Below are positions 1-11,910 of a DNA stretch of 64,000 nt, in pieces. Made by a program: the position numbers and the translations under genes. Where the stretch lies: the NCBI GenBank assembly GCA_023974075.1, contig CM043797.1, forward strand, positions 34,529,639-34,593,638, given 5' to 3'. How positions within the stretch are numbered: the first letter of the stretch is position 1; every line of letters starts with the position of its first letter. Origin of the DNA: Chaenocephalus aceratus. Lineage: Eukaryota > Chordata > Actinopteri > Perciformes > Channichthyidae. The notes below the pieces were generated by a model that was given only the letters and a program-made list of their open reading frames with translations, had not been told where the DNA came from and searched no databases.

Positions 1-284
1 GTCATTGTGTCGCTGTGAGACACTTCACCCCAAATGTCTCCTGTGGGGACTGCCCACAGTACCGAATGTATGGAAATCGCTTTGGATAATAGCTTCTAAC
101 AAGTGACATGTCTTTTATTACGCTGCCTCTGCCTCAATTGCAAATATGTCTTCAGGTAATCTGAGAAACGTGTAAATACATTACATTATCCTAAATGCAT
201 TTTAGATATATTAGACAGTCTATATATTTCATAAACATAACAGAACGATTTGTGTTCTGTTTTTATAACATTACATTATTCTAC

Positions 285-769
285 TGTTATGTTCCCTCCT
301 GGACTAGGGGTACAAAGGGAAGTAACAAAATGTAAAAATAACCGGGAGAGAGAAAAAAGAGAGAGGAAACTGATTTCTGCCACAAGGTGATCTTTTAATT
401 AACCAAACAGTAAAGAGGGCTCACCAGCCAATTTGCAAAGTAAACTAATGATAAACAAAAAACAACTTTCTTATTAAAGAAAGTGACTAAAGTACACAAG
501 ATACAAAGGTACACTGGAACACATCTCCTAACAAAACACAGGTTAAACTCTAAGGTCTCACACAGAGACACCACACATGCTGCACTGGTCACACATGCTG
601 CACTGGTCACACATGCTGCCTAGAGGAGAGGGGGGGGGGACTGCAGCCTTCCTCAGGCCTTTATGGAGGCCCTGCTTGGGGATTGGGAGAACCTGAGGGA
701 GAGGCTTGCACCTGGAGGGAGACAATGAGGGGGAGAGAGACACACACAAACACAACACGGCACGTAACA
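285..769. repeat. Possible solo LTR (weak)
   Basis: The segment starts TGTTATG and ends CGTAACA, so it has TG...CA ends with a 5-bp inverted match (TGTTA/TAACA), and its length of about 485 bp suits a solo LTR. The flanking 5-mers are TCTAC and ATTAC, which do not match, and no internal retroviral coding sequence is nearby. Apart from this, positions 1-974 show only AT-rich sequence. Confidence 0.25.
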
Positions 770-974
770 ATTACGTTCATTTATTTTAAACACTGTGCCA
801 GCTTTTGATGTTCTGATAAGTCCAAAATTAAATTAAAATGTTACTGTTTTTTAGTCAAAACACTGAAACATGTAAGAATGAAAGGGATTTATTAAACAAC
901 ACAATCTATATTGCAAAGCTGCGGAACAAAGCACCTCTATAGCAATATCTGTGTTTTTAAATGGAGCAGGTCAA

Positions 975-1150
975 ATCAAGGTCAACTTTATTGTCAATCT
1001 TTCAGTTTGTGTTTCCCATAATCCCAAAAACAAAAATACAAATATGTATGCAAATATGTATATCCTATATATACACAATCAACAGAAACATTTATACATA
1101 TGCACACATTAAGACATAAATAAAAGGTGAACATCGTAGCAGGTGAACAC
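975..1150 (-). repeat. Interspersed repeat, GACAATAAAGTTGA-tailed family (copy 1)
   Basis: Read on the minus strand this ends with ATTGACAATAAAGTTGACC, after a block with TCAGTTTGTG-type sequence and alternating TATA/CATA stretches. The same order is found in plus orientation at 8035-8260 and 16960-17190. It looks like a short non-coding retroposon or LINE 3' tail; the family was not named with certainty. Confidence 0.55.
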
Positions 1151-3700
1151 CAGCTTTCCTAAACAAACATGCTGTGTTTGCTTTTAATTCATGTGTTAAT
1201 CTAAAATAGCATTTGTAAAATAATATATATAATTCAAGAGGACACATTTTTTATCCTAAATGTCTTGTTTTCTAAGGTCACATTGTTCTGTTGTCTTAAA
1301 TAATACACCAATTAATGAGGTAATAAAGTACAATACATCTTATTGATATTTATTTTCTCTTAGATTTATTCGGAATGCATTTGATATTGAGGTAATCCAA
1401 AAGACAGTAATCGGGTTACATTTATTTTGTATTGTGATACTCAGATTAATGACATTTATTCAAGTAACAAGTAGATTACAGGTTATATTTTTTAAGTAAC
1501 CCTCAACACTGCTGAAGATACTAAAGGGTTTAGACTCATAAATAGATCATCTCCAGTAAAACTGTTATTTAAACTGTAATTTAGCCAGTGGCGGCTCGCC
1601 CCCCCTAAACCACACACAAAGACATTATTATTATTAATAATAATAATAATAATAAATGATATATATTGTCAATATCGGTGTGTTTAAAATATGGAATGCA
1701 CCCAGAAATATGCGTAAAATATGATTTTATTATAATTTGCGCAAAATATATGCTTTTCCTGTACACTGTATGAATGAAGTTCAGTGCTGGGGCGATGGAG
1801 AAATCTCCCCACGGAGTCGGGTCTGTAGCAGGTTAGCCAATTGCTGATTCAAGATATGAACGTGTGTCATAACATGTAGCCAATCAGGGTCCTCAAAACT
1901 ACTGGAGGAGCACCTAGCCACCGTTTTAGAGGCACGTCAAAGACGTAGGCTACACCACATTGATTTTAAGAATAAGAATAATTATTATTCGTTTGTTACA
2001 TCTTCTACTTTTTGTATTTCTGTTGATTACCGTTGTATATTCCATACATAGCCTATATATATTATACATCATACATACATACATTATAGATACATATGTA
2101 TGTATGCAAGTGTTGCTAGTAATGCCATTGTTTTTACATGTCTGTATAGTCTTCAGTCTCAAATGCTTACATTGTTTATGGAGGCATTGTCATTTAAGAC
2201 TGGTAAATGAACAATGAAAACTCCTGTTTTTTTTGCATTAAGTCATACTGGGATGTTTGCTGAAATTGATTGCATGAGGCATAGCCCTAAAATATTCCAC
2301 CAGCAGCCACTGAGTTTAGCCCACTTCCTGTTTCAGTCCAGTGCTTAGTTGTTTGTAAAGAGTCCCGGCTCTACATGCACCTGATCCCTCTTGTTTTGAC
2401 TGTGTGTTGCGTTTACTGTCACTTAAAGAGAGATGAGTGTTTGTGTTTACGGAGCTGACACCCGCTCTTCCTCCATCTTCTCCTCCACCTGTGACACCCT
2501 GTGACCGCCCGGGCCTCGCGGGGTCGATGCCCTGCAGGGTGTCGCGTTGCCCGGAGGCTCGAGTATCGATGCATGGCCGATCGCTATCATAATCACACTT
2601 CCCCCCTCTTATCGCTTACCTCGTGAATAAAACATCTGCCTTCCTGCCCATGGATCACTCACCCCCCAACCCCCCAAAAAAGGAATCTGGCGGGAGGGAG
2701 ACTTCTTGAAGTGTCTTTGAGAAGTAACGTGAGAGCACCGCGCGATGATACCCAACATTTGCGGTCCCCAAAGTTGTTTTTATCTCAGGCATCTCCAAAT
2801 ATACCCGATCTATTTGACAGCGCTGTGTCCCAAGATGATAACAGTGAGGGGCATTCATCGGAGGTGCGATTTCATCCAAAAATAATCTGCAGATAGACTC
2901 ACTTAACAGCCCTTCAGAGCAAAATGTGCTTAATCTTATTATTACCTAGTTTACTTGAACCGTAAATGTTGAGTACACCCACGTGTTATGTTATAAATGC
3001 TGGATCCCCAGCATTTGGAAACTACTTAATGCTTCCTTGGTGGTTGTTGGGCAACTTGAATAGTTAGCACAAGTTGCATTAATTAGCATTACTTTGTGGC
3101 TGGAATCTGCACAAACTGACTGGCCATGGCATGAATCGTGTCGAGACCATAATGTCAAAGTAATTAACTCGACTGTGGACAATTCAAATAAGCAATCTGT
3201 CCAATACAAACCATCCAGGGTCCTTCAAAACTTCAAAATGCATCAATATCGACACACTGGGACTACAACAATCGTCACTTTTTGGTCCCAACTGCCATTT
3301 TGGATCCTGAAAACACAATTTATACTAATTGTGCAAATTGCTAAACATATGCAAGTTAGCAAGCATCAGTTTCTATGTGCTGGGGACCCGTAACACTGTA
3401 CATTTCTACATAACACTTTAGGGTTCTCAACATTTCAGGTTTCCCAATAGGACCCTGGCAAATAGACTATTAGCCTATTAGCAAATGTAGTGGCTACATT
3501 TCTGTATAGTCTCTATAGGGGCCCCTCATACCTGCGGCTGGAAAAACGTTTCCCGGCTCCTGCAACTCGATCTCTTCAAACTTTGGGTACATGTTAAGAT
3601 CTGCCTGTAGCAGGAGGCATATGAACCATTAATGTAGTAACAGAGGAGCACCTGAAAGCTGTAAATCAGACAGACCACACAGCTGCTGGCCTCGGGCAGG
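1151..3700. other. Intergenic, no gene seen
   Basis: AT-rich sequence with a trinucleotide (ATT/AAT) run at about 1623-1657 and a GC-rich, CpG-containing patch at about 2480-2600. Open frames here are short and match no family I recognise. No exon with credible splice sites was found on either strand. Confidence 0.4.
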
Positions 3701-3704
3701 TACG

Positions 3705-4010
3705 GTCAGCACCAGAGGTAGAATAACTCACATGTTGTACTTAATAGAAATACCAAAGTGTAGAAATACTATTACAAGTCCCGCATTGAAAATGTTACTC
3801 AAGTAAAAGTACAAAAGTATCAGCATCAAAATATGCCTAAAGTACCAAAAGTAAAGGAATCATTATGCAGATTGGCCCATTTCAGAATAATAGCCTATAT
3901 TATGATTATAATTATTGATGCATCAACGTGTTGTCAAAGCTGGTAAAGGTGCAGCTAGTTTCAGTCACTTTTTATACTGCAGGGTATTTTGTGAATGTTT
4001 CACTAAAGTC
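3705..4010 (-). repeat. MITE of the AGGTRGAA / AAGTAAAAGTAC family (copy 1)
   Basis: It begins CAGAGGTAGAATAACTC and continues through AAGTAAAAGTACAAAAGTA and ATGCAGATTGGCCCATTTCA. The same blocks occur in reverse order and orientation at 30390-30895. Shorter relatives lie at 19345-19875, 43495-43600 and 59726-60015. This is an abundant teleost miniature element whose ends resemble hAT termini. Confidence 0.6.
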
Positions 4011-4139
4011 TCATTTAAGTGTAGGATCATATCGGATTCAATACAGAATTGAATCGTGTCAAACAACGTGTGTCATATCCTATTAAATTGTTATCATGCA
4101 GAATTGGTTTGTGTCTGATGGTATTGTATAATATCGTCC

Positions 4140-4735
4140 CTTTGCTGTAACAAGGTAAATTCCCCCGCTGTGGGACGAGTAAAGGATTTTGATCAATTGA
4201 AAAAATACAGATACGTTTTTAGTTACTCACTCCATCAGTCCCTTCCACTTGGACCACTAAAATCTGAGCTCACTAAAGAGTGGGAGGTTAGGGGCCGATT
4301 GTTAGAGGGGGGTAAGGCGAGAAGAGCTGTTAAGCTAGGACAATTAACAAAGTGGTCAGGAGGGGCTGAGCGGGATGAAATGGGTGCGAGGCGAGGGTGT
4401 GAAGTAACAGTCAGCACATCTGCCCTCATCAATAATGCAGCGCGCCTTTAAACGGCAGTTTGTCGCATATCGAGCGCTGCCGACTGAAATCAAGCCTGAC
4501 ACCCAAGATGTTGTCAGGGGAGAGTGAAAGGGTGACAGCGGGGGAGGGAGAGGATAATTGAGGAAAATTAAACTTTTTTCTGTGGCATTCTTTAAAGTGT
4601 GCAATAGAGAGAAAGACTAAAATCAAGTTTACAAGAAAGCTAACCTCATTGATTTGAAATCATACCGTCAATTGATTTTAATTTATTAGTTTGTATAATT
4701 ATCTTATCCCGTGTTTCACTCTTAATGCCGTTGCT
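4140..4735. other. Unexplained single-copy stretch upstream of the nested MITEs
   Basis: About 600 bp with more GC than its surroundings and no match to the repeat families elsewhere in the window. A plus-strand open frame of 93 codons (4170-4451) has no recognisable domain, and overlapping frames are open on the other strand, so coding is doubtful. It could be a conserved non-coding element, but nothing in a single sequence can show that. Confidence 0.25.
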
Positions 4736-4774
4736 GTTACTACACCAGATTTTCCCGACGATGATCATTAAACA

Positions 4775-5600
4775 TACAATGTGTTCGAGGGCTAACCAAT
4801 AGGAGCACAAGTGTTACATGATGTCACTATGTTCAGGAAGTAAACAATTAAGTCCAATGGAGGCGTTTCAGGCCCCGTCCACACGGAAACTAAACGGGTG
4901 GTATCCGCTATAGTTCTTTATCGTATGGACGGTTCGTCCACACGAGGCCGTATCGGAACCGAGGAAACGCAGCACTCAAACAATAACGCATCTCAAAGTG
5001 GGAAGGTTTGGTCACGCAATGCTTGCGGCACCGTGTACAGTACACCCTTAACGATCATAGCCCCGCCTCTCCTGCTGATGCGTTTTGCCAACAACAATGG
5101 CGGATCACAGGGTTGTGTTCGTGCTCCAGACCATGATACAGATGTTAGTGCAAATCTACAGCTCCTCCACCACAAGCATCAGCAACAAGTGGACATGGAG
5201 AACTACATGTTGCTAAGTCCACCAAGGAGAATAACCAGAAGGGCAACCATGCTCGGGGGGCCTTCTTCGCTGCTTTTGGTGTATTTTGTGGCAGAAGTAC
5301 AGCGCCACTTACAGGCCCGGCATATCTACTACAGCGTCTCCAGCGAGTCGAGCGGTCTTGCGTGGACGGACACGTTTCTTGTGCCGATTCCGTGTGGACG
5401 GAAGACTTTGACATTGACCTCGGTTCGTTTTCGTCTCCGTGTGGCCGGGGCCTCAGTGTGTGAGAGAGACACTCCCTCTGAAGGGTGCACAGGGATTCTA
5501 GCCTTTGCAGACCATTTAGATGCACAAAAACCTATAGCACAAACTACAGGAAAAGGAAAACTACAAAAAGCACAAAAGGGCCCCTTAAATAAAAAACATT
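4775..5600. repeat. AAGAGGCCC-type MITE, interrupted
   Basis: The left piece (CTAACCAATAGGAGC, TGATGTCAC) and the right piece (GGGATTCTAGCCTTTGCAG, ending AAGGGCCCCTTAAA) belong to one miniature element family. The left type recurs at 62110-62165 and the right type at 21105-21235. The copy is split by the GGCCCC-ended element at 4871-5452; after removing that insert the two parts join as GTTTCAGTGTG. Confidence 0.6.
4871..5452. mobile_element. PIF/Harbinger-like MITE with GGCCCC inverted ends and TCA duplication
   Basis: The left end GGCCCCGTCCACACGGAAAC pairs with the right end, whose reverse complement is GGCCCCGGCCACACGGAGAC. A direct TCA lies on each side (4868-4870 and 5453-5455), a 3-bp target duplication as in the PIF/Harbinger superfamily. 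Subterminal sequence (ACGAGGCCG and GTGTGGACGG motifs) is also partly inverted. The 239-codon plus-strand open frame across it is a by-product of GC-rich repeat sequence and not a gene. Confidence 0.65.
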
Positions 5601-5678
5601 TATCCAAATTAAAATGATATTTTTTAAGCAGAAAGAGAACAAAAAACATCTTTACAACACTTGAATCCAATAATCACT

Positions 5679-5684
5679 TTTATT
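5679..5684 (-). terminator. snrpd2: Polyadenylation signal of snrpd2
   Basis: AATAAA on the minus strand, about 180 bp past the snrpd2 stop codon, giving a short 3' UTR typical of a small ribonucleoprotein gene. Confidence 0.6.
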
Positions 5685-5863
5685 ATCAAAATGAAAAATA
5701 CAGAGGACTGAACAGCTCTCCAGAAAGTAGAGACATCATTTTGACTCCATGTATCTTAACCAATAGCGGCTGCAGTGATCAAACAAAAAAACAAAAAAAG
5801 AATGACAGTCCGCCATTGTTAAACCATTTGAAAAAGCATGAAAAAGAAAGGCTTTGTGAGAGT

Positions 5864-8112
5864 TCATTTCCCCGTGATGAGAGGGTTCCTCAGCACGATG
5901 ATGACGGAGTCTCCTCTGAGGAACATTTTGGAAATGTAGCGGTCCTTATTCACCGGCTTCGACTTCTTCTTCCCCTTCCCGCTCTTGGGAACCTCCGTCC
6001 ACATCTCCTTCACGTTCTCCAAGACCATGTTGCAATGCCTGAAACGACAGTGCGCACGTTAAACAACTGAAATAACAACAAGCCTCATGCAGAACAAATT
6101 ATAACACAATCAGATTTATTCTTAAGAGGCTTAAACGTGTAATTAAAAAGGAATTGGCACTTTTTGTTGCAAGTACTAAAAAACTCGATCTGTCAGACAA
6201 CCACTTTCAGATAAACTACATTGCATCTCAGAAGAAAACCACTACTTTGATTCAAGAATCAGCTTTATCTGAATGGATTTAGAAGTTAAATATAAAACAA
6301 GAATAATCGATTATTATTCGCCAGGGCTGCAGAATAATCGATTTTGATCATGGTCAGTTTCTGGCAACCCTACATGGTAGAGGGTTTTGTGATTTTAATT
6401 GGCATATTCCAGAGCCGCAGCAGTTTTTAGGGAAATTCACGTTGACAGCTGGCTCGTGTTTTTGATGCAGGTCGCTGTTCACTATCATCCTGACCACTGA
6501 GACAAATGTAACATTTGTGATATTGGGCTATATAAATAAACATTGATTGATTGATTGATCCTCTGTTGATGGAAACTGCTACATTACCTACAGTAGGCTT
6601 TAGAATTATCAAATGAAATATTCCTGGGACTGCCACATCCCTCTGACCACCAACAGTAAATCGTTACACCAGATTATTATTTACTATTAACTAATTTTAT
6701 TATTTTCCTGCATCACACCTGCTGGTTTAAAAATGCAGAATCTGAAATTGTCACGTTTCTTTGTGTTACCGTTACGTAACATTTTTGGGTTGGGAAAACT
6801 TGCGTACGGTTAAAAAATCTAATTGAACAAAGCAGGGTGAATCATAAAATTAATAAAAAATAAATGTAAACAGCATTGGTATGCTGCAATTCATTACTGT
6901 AACTGTGTCAGACCCAAGATGCTGATATTGCACCTATATTAATGCAAGGAGTATTACTTTAGGGACAATTAAATGTTTTTATTATTCAATTATCTTCATG
7001 TGTTATTGTTATATTTATCTGTTATTTATTATTCCATTTTGAAGTTAATATGTTACTGTATTAATCTACAATCATTGCTTTACCATAATAAATGGTAACG
7101 CCCACTATTAGAGAGTGAGACCAAAGCAATATTGTAACATCAGAATGACCACAAGAGTTAATGATCAGTGAAAATACCATTTTGAATTAAATATATTATA
7201 CAATAACCCTAACAGGATAAAATCATGTATAAATAAGATATTATATTCACAAACATGGTGAGATTAATCAGAATCCGGTTTATTGCCAAGTAGCTTTACA
7301 CACATGAGAGATAAAAAGTAAGAAAAACAACCACAAAAAACAAACAATTATAAATGAATATATGAAATCTGGACAAAACTACTTACAGTATACTATAACA
7401 AAATACTCAGAATAATAAAAATATGATTACAATGTATTAATTCTTATTAATTTTCTCTGTGTGCTATTATTTAAGTAATTGGTGTGTAAGCTGAGATATG
7501 CTTAGATATCTTGCTACACGATTAAGGTGAGAATATTGTCCCCCATGGAGAGATGTGTTATATGTGCAATAACTATGAACTATGAATGTTTACAAAAATG
7601 ACAATAAAAAAGAGTATTGAAAAATATAAGAATAATAAAAATATGTGCAGTATTGTTAAGATGAGCTGTTCACGACAACACTGCACATATTTGATTCATT
7701 TGGCTCGGAGCCTACCTGTCGAAGGCCTTGACTCTCCCGAGCAGCTTCTTGTTGTTGCGGCAGTTGATGAGGACCTGCGTGTTGTTCTTCACGGACTGAG
7801 TGAGCACCGACAGAGGGCCGGTGTTGAACTCCTCTTCCTCGCGTTTCTGCAACTCCTCTGGAGTCATCTCCGACTTGGGCTTTGTTAACAGACTCCTGAT
7901 GAAAGACACACAAAACAATACCAATAAAAAACAATCAGAAAGGGGCACACCACCACCACATGAAATACAATTAACTGTAATTAGCTCTAAATGGATTAAT
8001 AAGTATTCTTTTGGTTTGCACTAATGTACATTTCCCAAAGATATTGAAGTGACTGTTATTTTGTATATATTGATTGTTGTGCTTTTATTTATGTCTTAAT
8101 GTGTCTGTTGAT

Positions 8113-8151
<39 letters not shown>

Positions 8152-9920
8152 TTTTTATTTTACTTTTTGTATTTGGGATTGTGGGAAACGGTATTTCGAT
8201 CTCTCTGTCTGCACACAAACTGAAAGATTGACAATAAAGTTGACTGACTTATTGGGGTGTTGACCTAGTTGTCTTAAATGCTGAGGGATCCTATTGGCTG
8301 TTTATTTTTTTTTTATTGTTACCACTAATCTCATCATCATTGCGTCCTTTATTGTCTCTTGTCTGTACTAAATAAAAAACATTATATTGAATTAGAGGTG
8401 GGCTTATTACACCATTGCTTCAGCCTATTGATCTGTAGAAAATCGTATGCATTATTATTGGGTCCCTTTTGACTGCGTATGTTAGAGGAATGTGTTTCCT
8501 GGATTTATTTACATTATTGACTTGGAGTTTACCGTTACATTTAGGGTGTTACCACAGAAAGCCTGCTGTTATTATGGTCCGACACTGAAGCTATTTGAAA
8601 AGTAAAAAACACAACATTTACCATGACAAGGCAACGCAGTTCCCTATGCCTGGGTATGTCTCTAATGTGTAAAGTTTGAACACAGAGACAGTTCTGTTCA
8701 CTACAAATGTATTATCAAAAATGCAGATAAAGATTTTATTAGTTTCCCACCAACAACAGCTATAAAGAAACATACAAATACACCACATATCTAATTATTA
8801 TCCCTCCAAACTATTTCAATTTTCCCCCCCAGTGCAGAGGATTTTAAAACACAAAGTAAACATTTCCAACAACACAATGTAAATTATTATATTCAGCGTA
8901 AGTATTAATTGAAAGTAATTCCTTTTACATAAAGGCGTTAATTCCCATGGTTTAAATGATTTTAAAGGAGTGTGTATATTTGGTTAAATAAAGCTTAACA
9001 ACTAAAATCACCATCATTATATTTAAAATACACTGATAGTTCCTTCTGATGCGGGTATGGCGCAACAGTGTTTTAATGCCCTCAGGGAGAGGAGCTACGA
9101 AGGAATCAATTGGAAATATTTGTTTTCTCAATAATAAAGTCAAAGAGGTTTCATTCACAACTTAAAGACAAATTAAGAAACAATTCGTCATTTATTTTAT
9201 CACTGTTTGTACTCTAGGTGTTGAGTGTTTTCTAAAAGGAAAAACGATACAACTTCAGGATGAGGAAATTTTTATAAACTTTAAAAGGTGATGGATGTAA
9301 AACAAAATGTATTTTAAGAAATTGACTGATTTTTACAGTTTTTACAATATGGCACCACTATTAAAAATAAGGTTATAAAAAGCAAATGTGTATTTCATAA
9401 ATATTTTACTTGAAATGTTTTCGTTTTTAACCACCCTTTTGCTTCAAATGTCTTTATTTTATTCTTTAACTCTGTATATGTCCACTTGATATCACTATTG
9501 TGTGTGTGAGTGTATGTCATGTTTTATGTACATATATATTTTCTTGAATAAAAAGGAACAACACAATTCGCATCAACTGTAGTGCTCGATATTAGCATGT
9601 GGCTAACTAGCTCATATCAATGCTTTTGTGTACTACTGAAGTAACTTATCAACTGAACCACAGCAGTATGAAATGCATGAATACAGCATTTTATCTGTAT
9701 AATGTAACCGAGTTGCAGCATAGCTCGGCTGTAGAATATATAGAAGCAACAATACATTTAAAAAGGATTCATTAACTCCAGTTAACCGGCCTTGGCTAAC
9801 ATGCTAACATTGTTAGCTTAACAACAGTTAGCTTCCGGCTGCTGCGGTTTTAATTTAAGGATCAAAGACCGAAAGTGACCACAGAGCCAAAGAAAGGTTG
9901 ATCATTAAAAGTACTTACAT
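5864..9920 (-). CDS. snrpd2: Small nuclear ribonucleoprotein Sm D2
   Basis: Core Sm protein of the U1, U2, U4 and U5 snRNPs; it pairs with Sm-D1 in the heptameric ring assembled on the snRNA Sm site in the cytoplasm. Coding exons run 9919-9920, 7716-7895 and 5864-6038 (2, 180 and 175 nt), giving 118 residues, the same length as human SNRPD2. The Sm1 motif spans the exon 2/3 join ([20 protein letters not shown], then the HCNMVLENV strand). Sm2 is near the C-terminus ([18 protein letters not shown]). A lysine-rich loop, [14 protein letters not shown], lies between them. All junctions are GT-AG. The start codon is split: AT ends exon 1 and G opens exon 2. The long introns hold only repeats. Identification is close to certain; the first exon also carries 5' UTR to about 9990. 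Confidence 0.95.
6455..6562 (+). repeat. L2-type LINE 3' tail fragment
   Basis: GACCACTGAGACAAATGTAA, then a TATATAAATAAA block and (TTGA)n. This is the reverse complement of the 3' end of the large L2 at 47625-47710, so it is a severely 5'-truncated copy of the same family sitting in snrpd2 intron 2. Confidence 0.65.
8035..8260 (+). repeat. GACAATAAAGTTGA-tailed repeat (copy 2) with (TA)n
   Basis: Shares ATTGAAGTGACTGTTATTTT at its start and TTTCGATCTCTCTGTCTG plus ATTGACAATAAAGTTGACT at its end with 16960-17190. An internal dinucleotide TA run of about 30 bp (8118-8147) differs in length from the other copies. It lies in snrpd2 intron 1. Confidence 0.55.
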
Positions 9921-10008
9921 GTTTGCAGATTTATAAAAACAGTCTTCTCAGATAGTATTCCGCTCTTCGTCTCCGGAACGATTCAGCAAGACCAGCGTGG
10001 ATGGAGCT

Positions 10009-10062
10009 ACTTCCGGGTCACCTCCTGCGCGCTTAAAAACCTTGGCAATAACTTCCGGGTCA
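10009..10062 (-). promoter_or_regulatory. snrpd2: snrpd2 promoter: two identical ETS-type motifs
   Basis: The 12-mer ACTTCCGGGTCA occurs at 10009-10020 and again at 10051-10062, 42 bp apart. On the gene's strand this is TGACCCGGAAGT, containing the CCGGAAGT core bound by ETS/GABP factors common in housekeeping promoters. The pair lies about 90-140 bp upstream of the exon 1 donor, in a short CpG-containing patch. No TATA box is evident. Confidence 0.5.
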
Positions 10063-10079
10063 CTACTTCATTGAAGAAG

Positions 10080-10831
10080 AACAGATCACATTTTTTTTCT
10101 TCCCTTTATTTATTCAAGAACATTATGGACATCATATGTTTTGTATACAAAAAAGTTGACATCATGGGAAGACATATAAAGAAATAAAAAAATGCATTAA
10201 AAGAAGAATGCAGTTTCACATTTCAGATTAAATATTTGTTAAATACACAAAATTAGGTTTAGTCAGCCCATCTCGAATGTAACATTTCCCTAAAAATAAA
10301 ATGATTTACCTGAAATGTACTCTTGTTATCACCTTCTATACTAAATATCTGATTTAGATTCAAATACATGGTCCATTTGTATAGATATTGAAAAACTAGA
10401 AGAGTTTGGGATAAATTCCAACTTTTACAAATATTCAAATTTCAAAATATGATAGCAGAAACATTTGGCCTTCAGATGGAAAGTAAAGGAGACTACATTT
10501 GTATTAGTATTATAGGCAAAATATTTAATTAATAAATGTTGTATTCTCAAATGTATCCCTTATTGATTATTTTAATGACATGGTACTATATCAAATGTCA
10601 ATACAATTTTTCAAAACTAAAAGATGCGTTACATTTTCACAAATATCTTTGTTCCTCAATTTGATTAATTAATCAATTTTATTTTAAGAATTATATTACG
10701 TTTTACGCAGGGCATTATGCATTGCTTTTGCAGGAAATTGTCACAGAAGGAGCCGCCAACGTGACACCGCAGACCCAAACAGATAAGTCTTTGTTTTGCT
10801 CATTAACACAACAAGAAACAGGGGAAAGTGC

Positions 10832-10887
<56 letters not shown>

Positions 10888-11579
10888 AAGAGAGAGAGAC
10901 GGAAATGTAGGCTACACTATCTACAAAGCAGTAGTGAGACATTGAGAGATTGTCTTTCCGGCGAGAGACAGACAGACGCCTGGGGGTGTACAACCCACCC
11001 ACCTGCTTCCAAAGGGTGGCAGGTCTACCTGTGGAAGCCACTTGCTGAGGATAATGGAGGCCTGTGTGCTGCTGGTAGACCCAAGTGTATAGGATTGATT
11101 TCCAGAGCTGTTCTTAATCTTTGTAAGCACACCTAGTTTAGCCAAAATACTTACAACTTAAACTGTGGGTATGTAAAGTGAGCTCAATGTATGTGATGTA
11201 TGCAATTAGAAGAGCATAGATTCACATAAAGCAAGTAAATCAAATGGACAGCGAGAAGAAATTACTCTGAAATAACAGAGTGATGTGCAAAATGACAAAC
11301 CCTCTCCTAACTCTCTTGTTCTCCTAAAAAATACACTATTCTGTTTTCACATAAAATAAAAAGTTAACAATTCTGCGATTCATCATTTTACCTTTCGTGC
11401 AAATAATATAGCTGTTTCACTTTACATTGATTTTGGTGGTGAAATCTCACAAAGTGGCCTAAAGTGACCACAATCAAGAACAATGTCAAGAAAAAAACCA
11501 TCTCATTGGCTTATAGCTGAATACTCAATGCTGATTGTTGCATTTGGACATTAGAGGTCTACTATTTTTTGCCAGCAGA
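10080..11579. other. Intergenic with GT and GA dinucleotide repeats
   Basis: Mostly AT-rich. A compound simple repeat lies at 10829-10905: (GT)n followed by (GA)n with AAAG interruptions. Open frames running through it are repeat artefacts. No exon was recognised. Confidence 0.55.
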
Positions 11580-11910
11580 CCGTTGTACGCTCAATTTAAC
11601 GTCAGCTGTGGAAAATAAAACATTAGTTTTCCTTCATCAGAAAACACCAAGGAAGACCAACAGGAAGTAAACACTAACGGGAAAAGCAGAAGAAGACAGA
11701 CAAGAACTAAACAGTTGAGGGAACAGCAGAAGAAGACCAACAGGAAGTAAACACTAACAGGAACAACAGAAGAAGACAGACAAGAAGTAAACACTAAAGG
11801 GAACAAAAGAAGAACATAGACCGGAAGTAAACACTAAAGTGAACAGCAGTAGAAGACCAACAGGAAGTAAACACTAACAGGAACAACAGAAGAAGACAGA
11901 CAAACACTTG
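11580..11910 (+). repeat. Repeat with minisatellite, about 42-bp unit
   Basis: After a unique-looking head (CAATTTAACGTCAGCTGTGG) comes a tandem array of a unit of about 40-45 bp containing GAAGTAAACACTAA and AGAAGAAGACC/AGACAGACAA variants, repeated about six times with point changes. The same head followed by a single unit is found at 25740-26050, so the array seems to have expanded inside a dispersed element. Confidence 0.65.

Noticed and set aside
285..769. Solo LTR with TG...CA ends
   Set aside because: Kept only as a low-confidence repeat: flanking 5-mers do not match and no related copy was seen in the window.
4898..5617. Long plus-strand open frame of 239 codons
   Set aside because: It lies almost wholly within the GGCCCC-ended MITE and crosses its boundary into another MITE; no domain, and other frames are open too.
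5741..6070. Plus-strand frame of 109 codons
   Set aside because: Antisense shadow of snrpd2 exon 3.
10715..11145. Open frames on both strands over the GT/GA repeat
   Set aside because: Low-complexity translations (Ser-Leu and Arg-Glu runs) of a dinucleotide repeat.
11640..11910. Regularly spaced repeats resembling an array
   Set aside because: Units are directly tandem with no unique spacers, so this is a minisatellite and not a CRISPR; the genome is eukaryotic.
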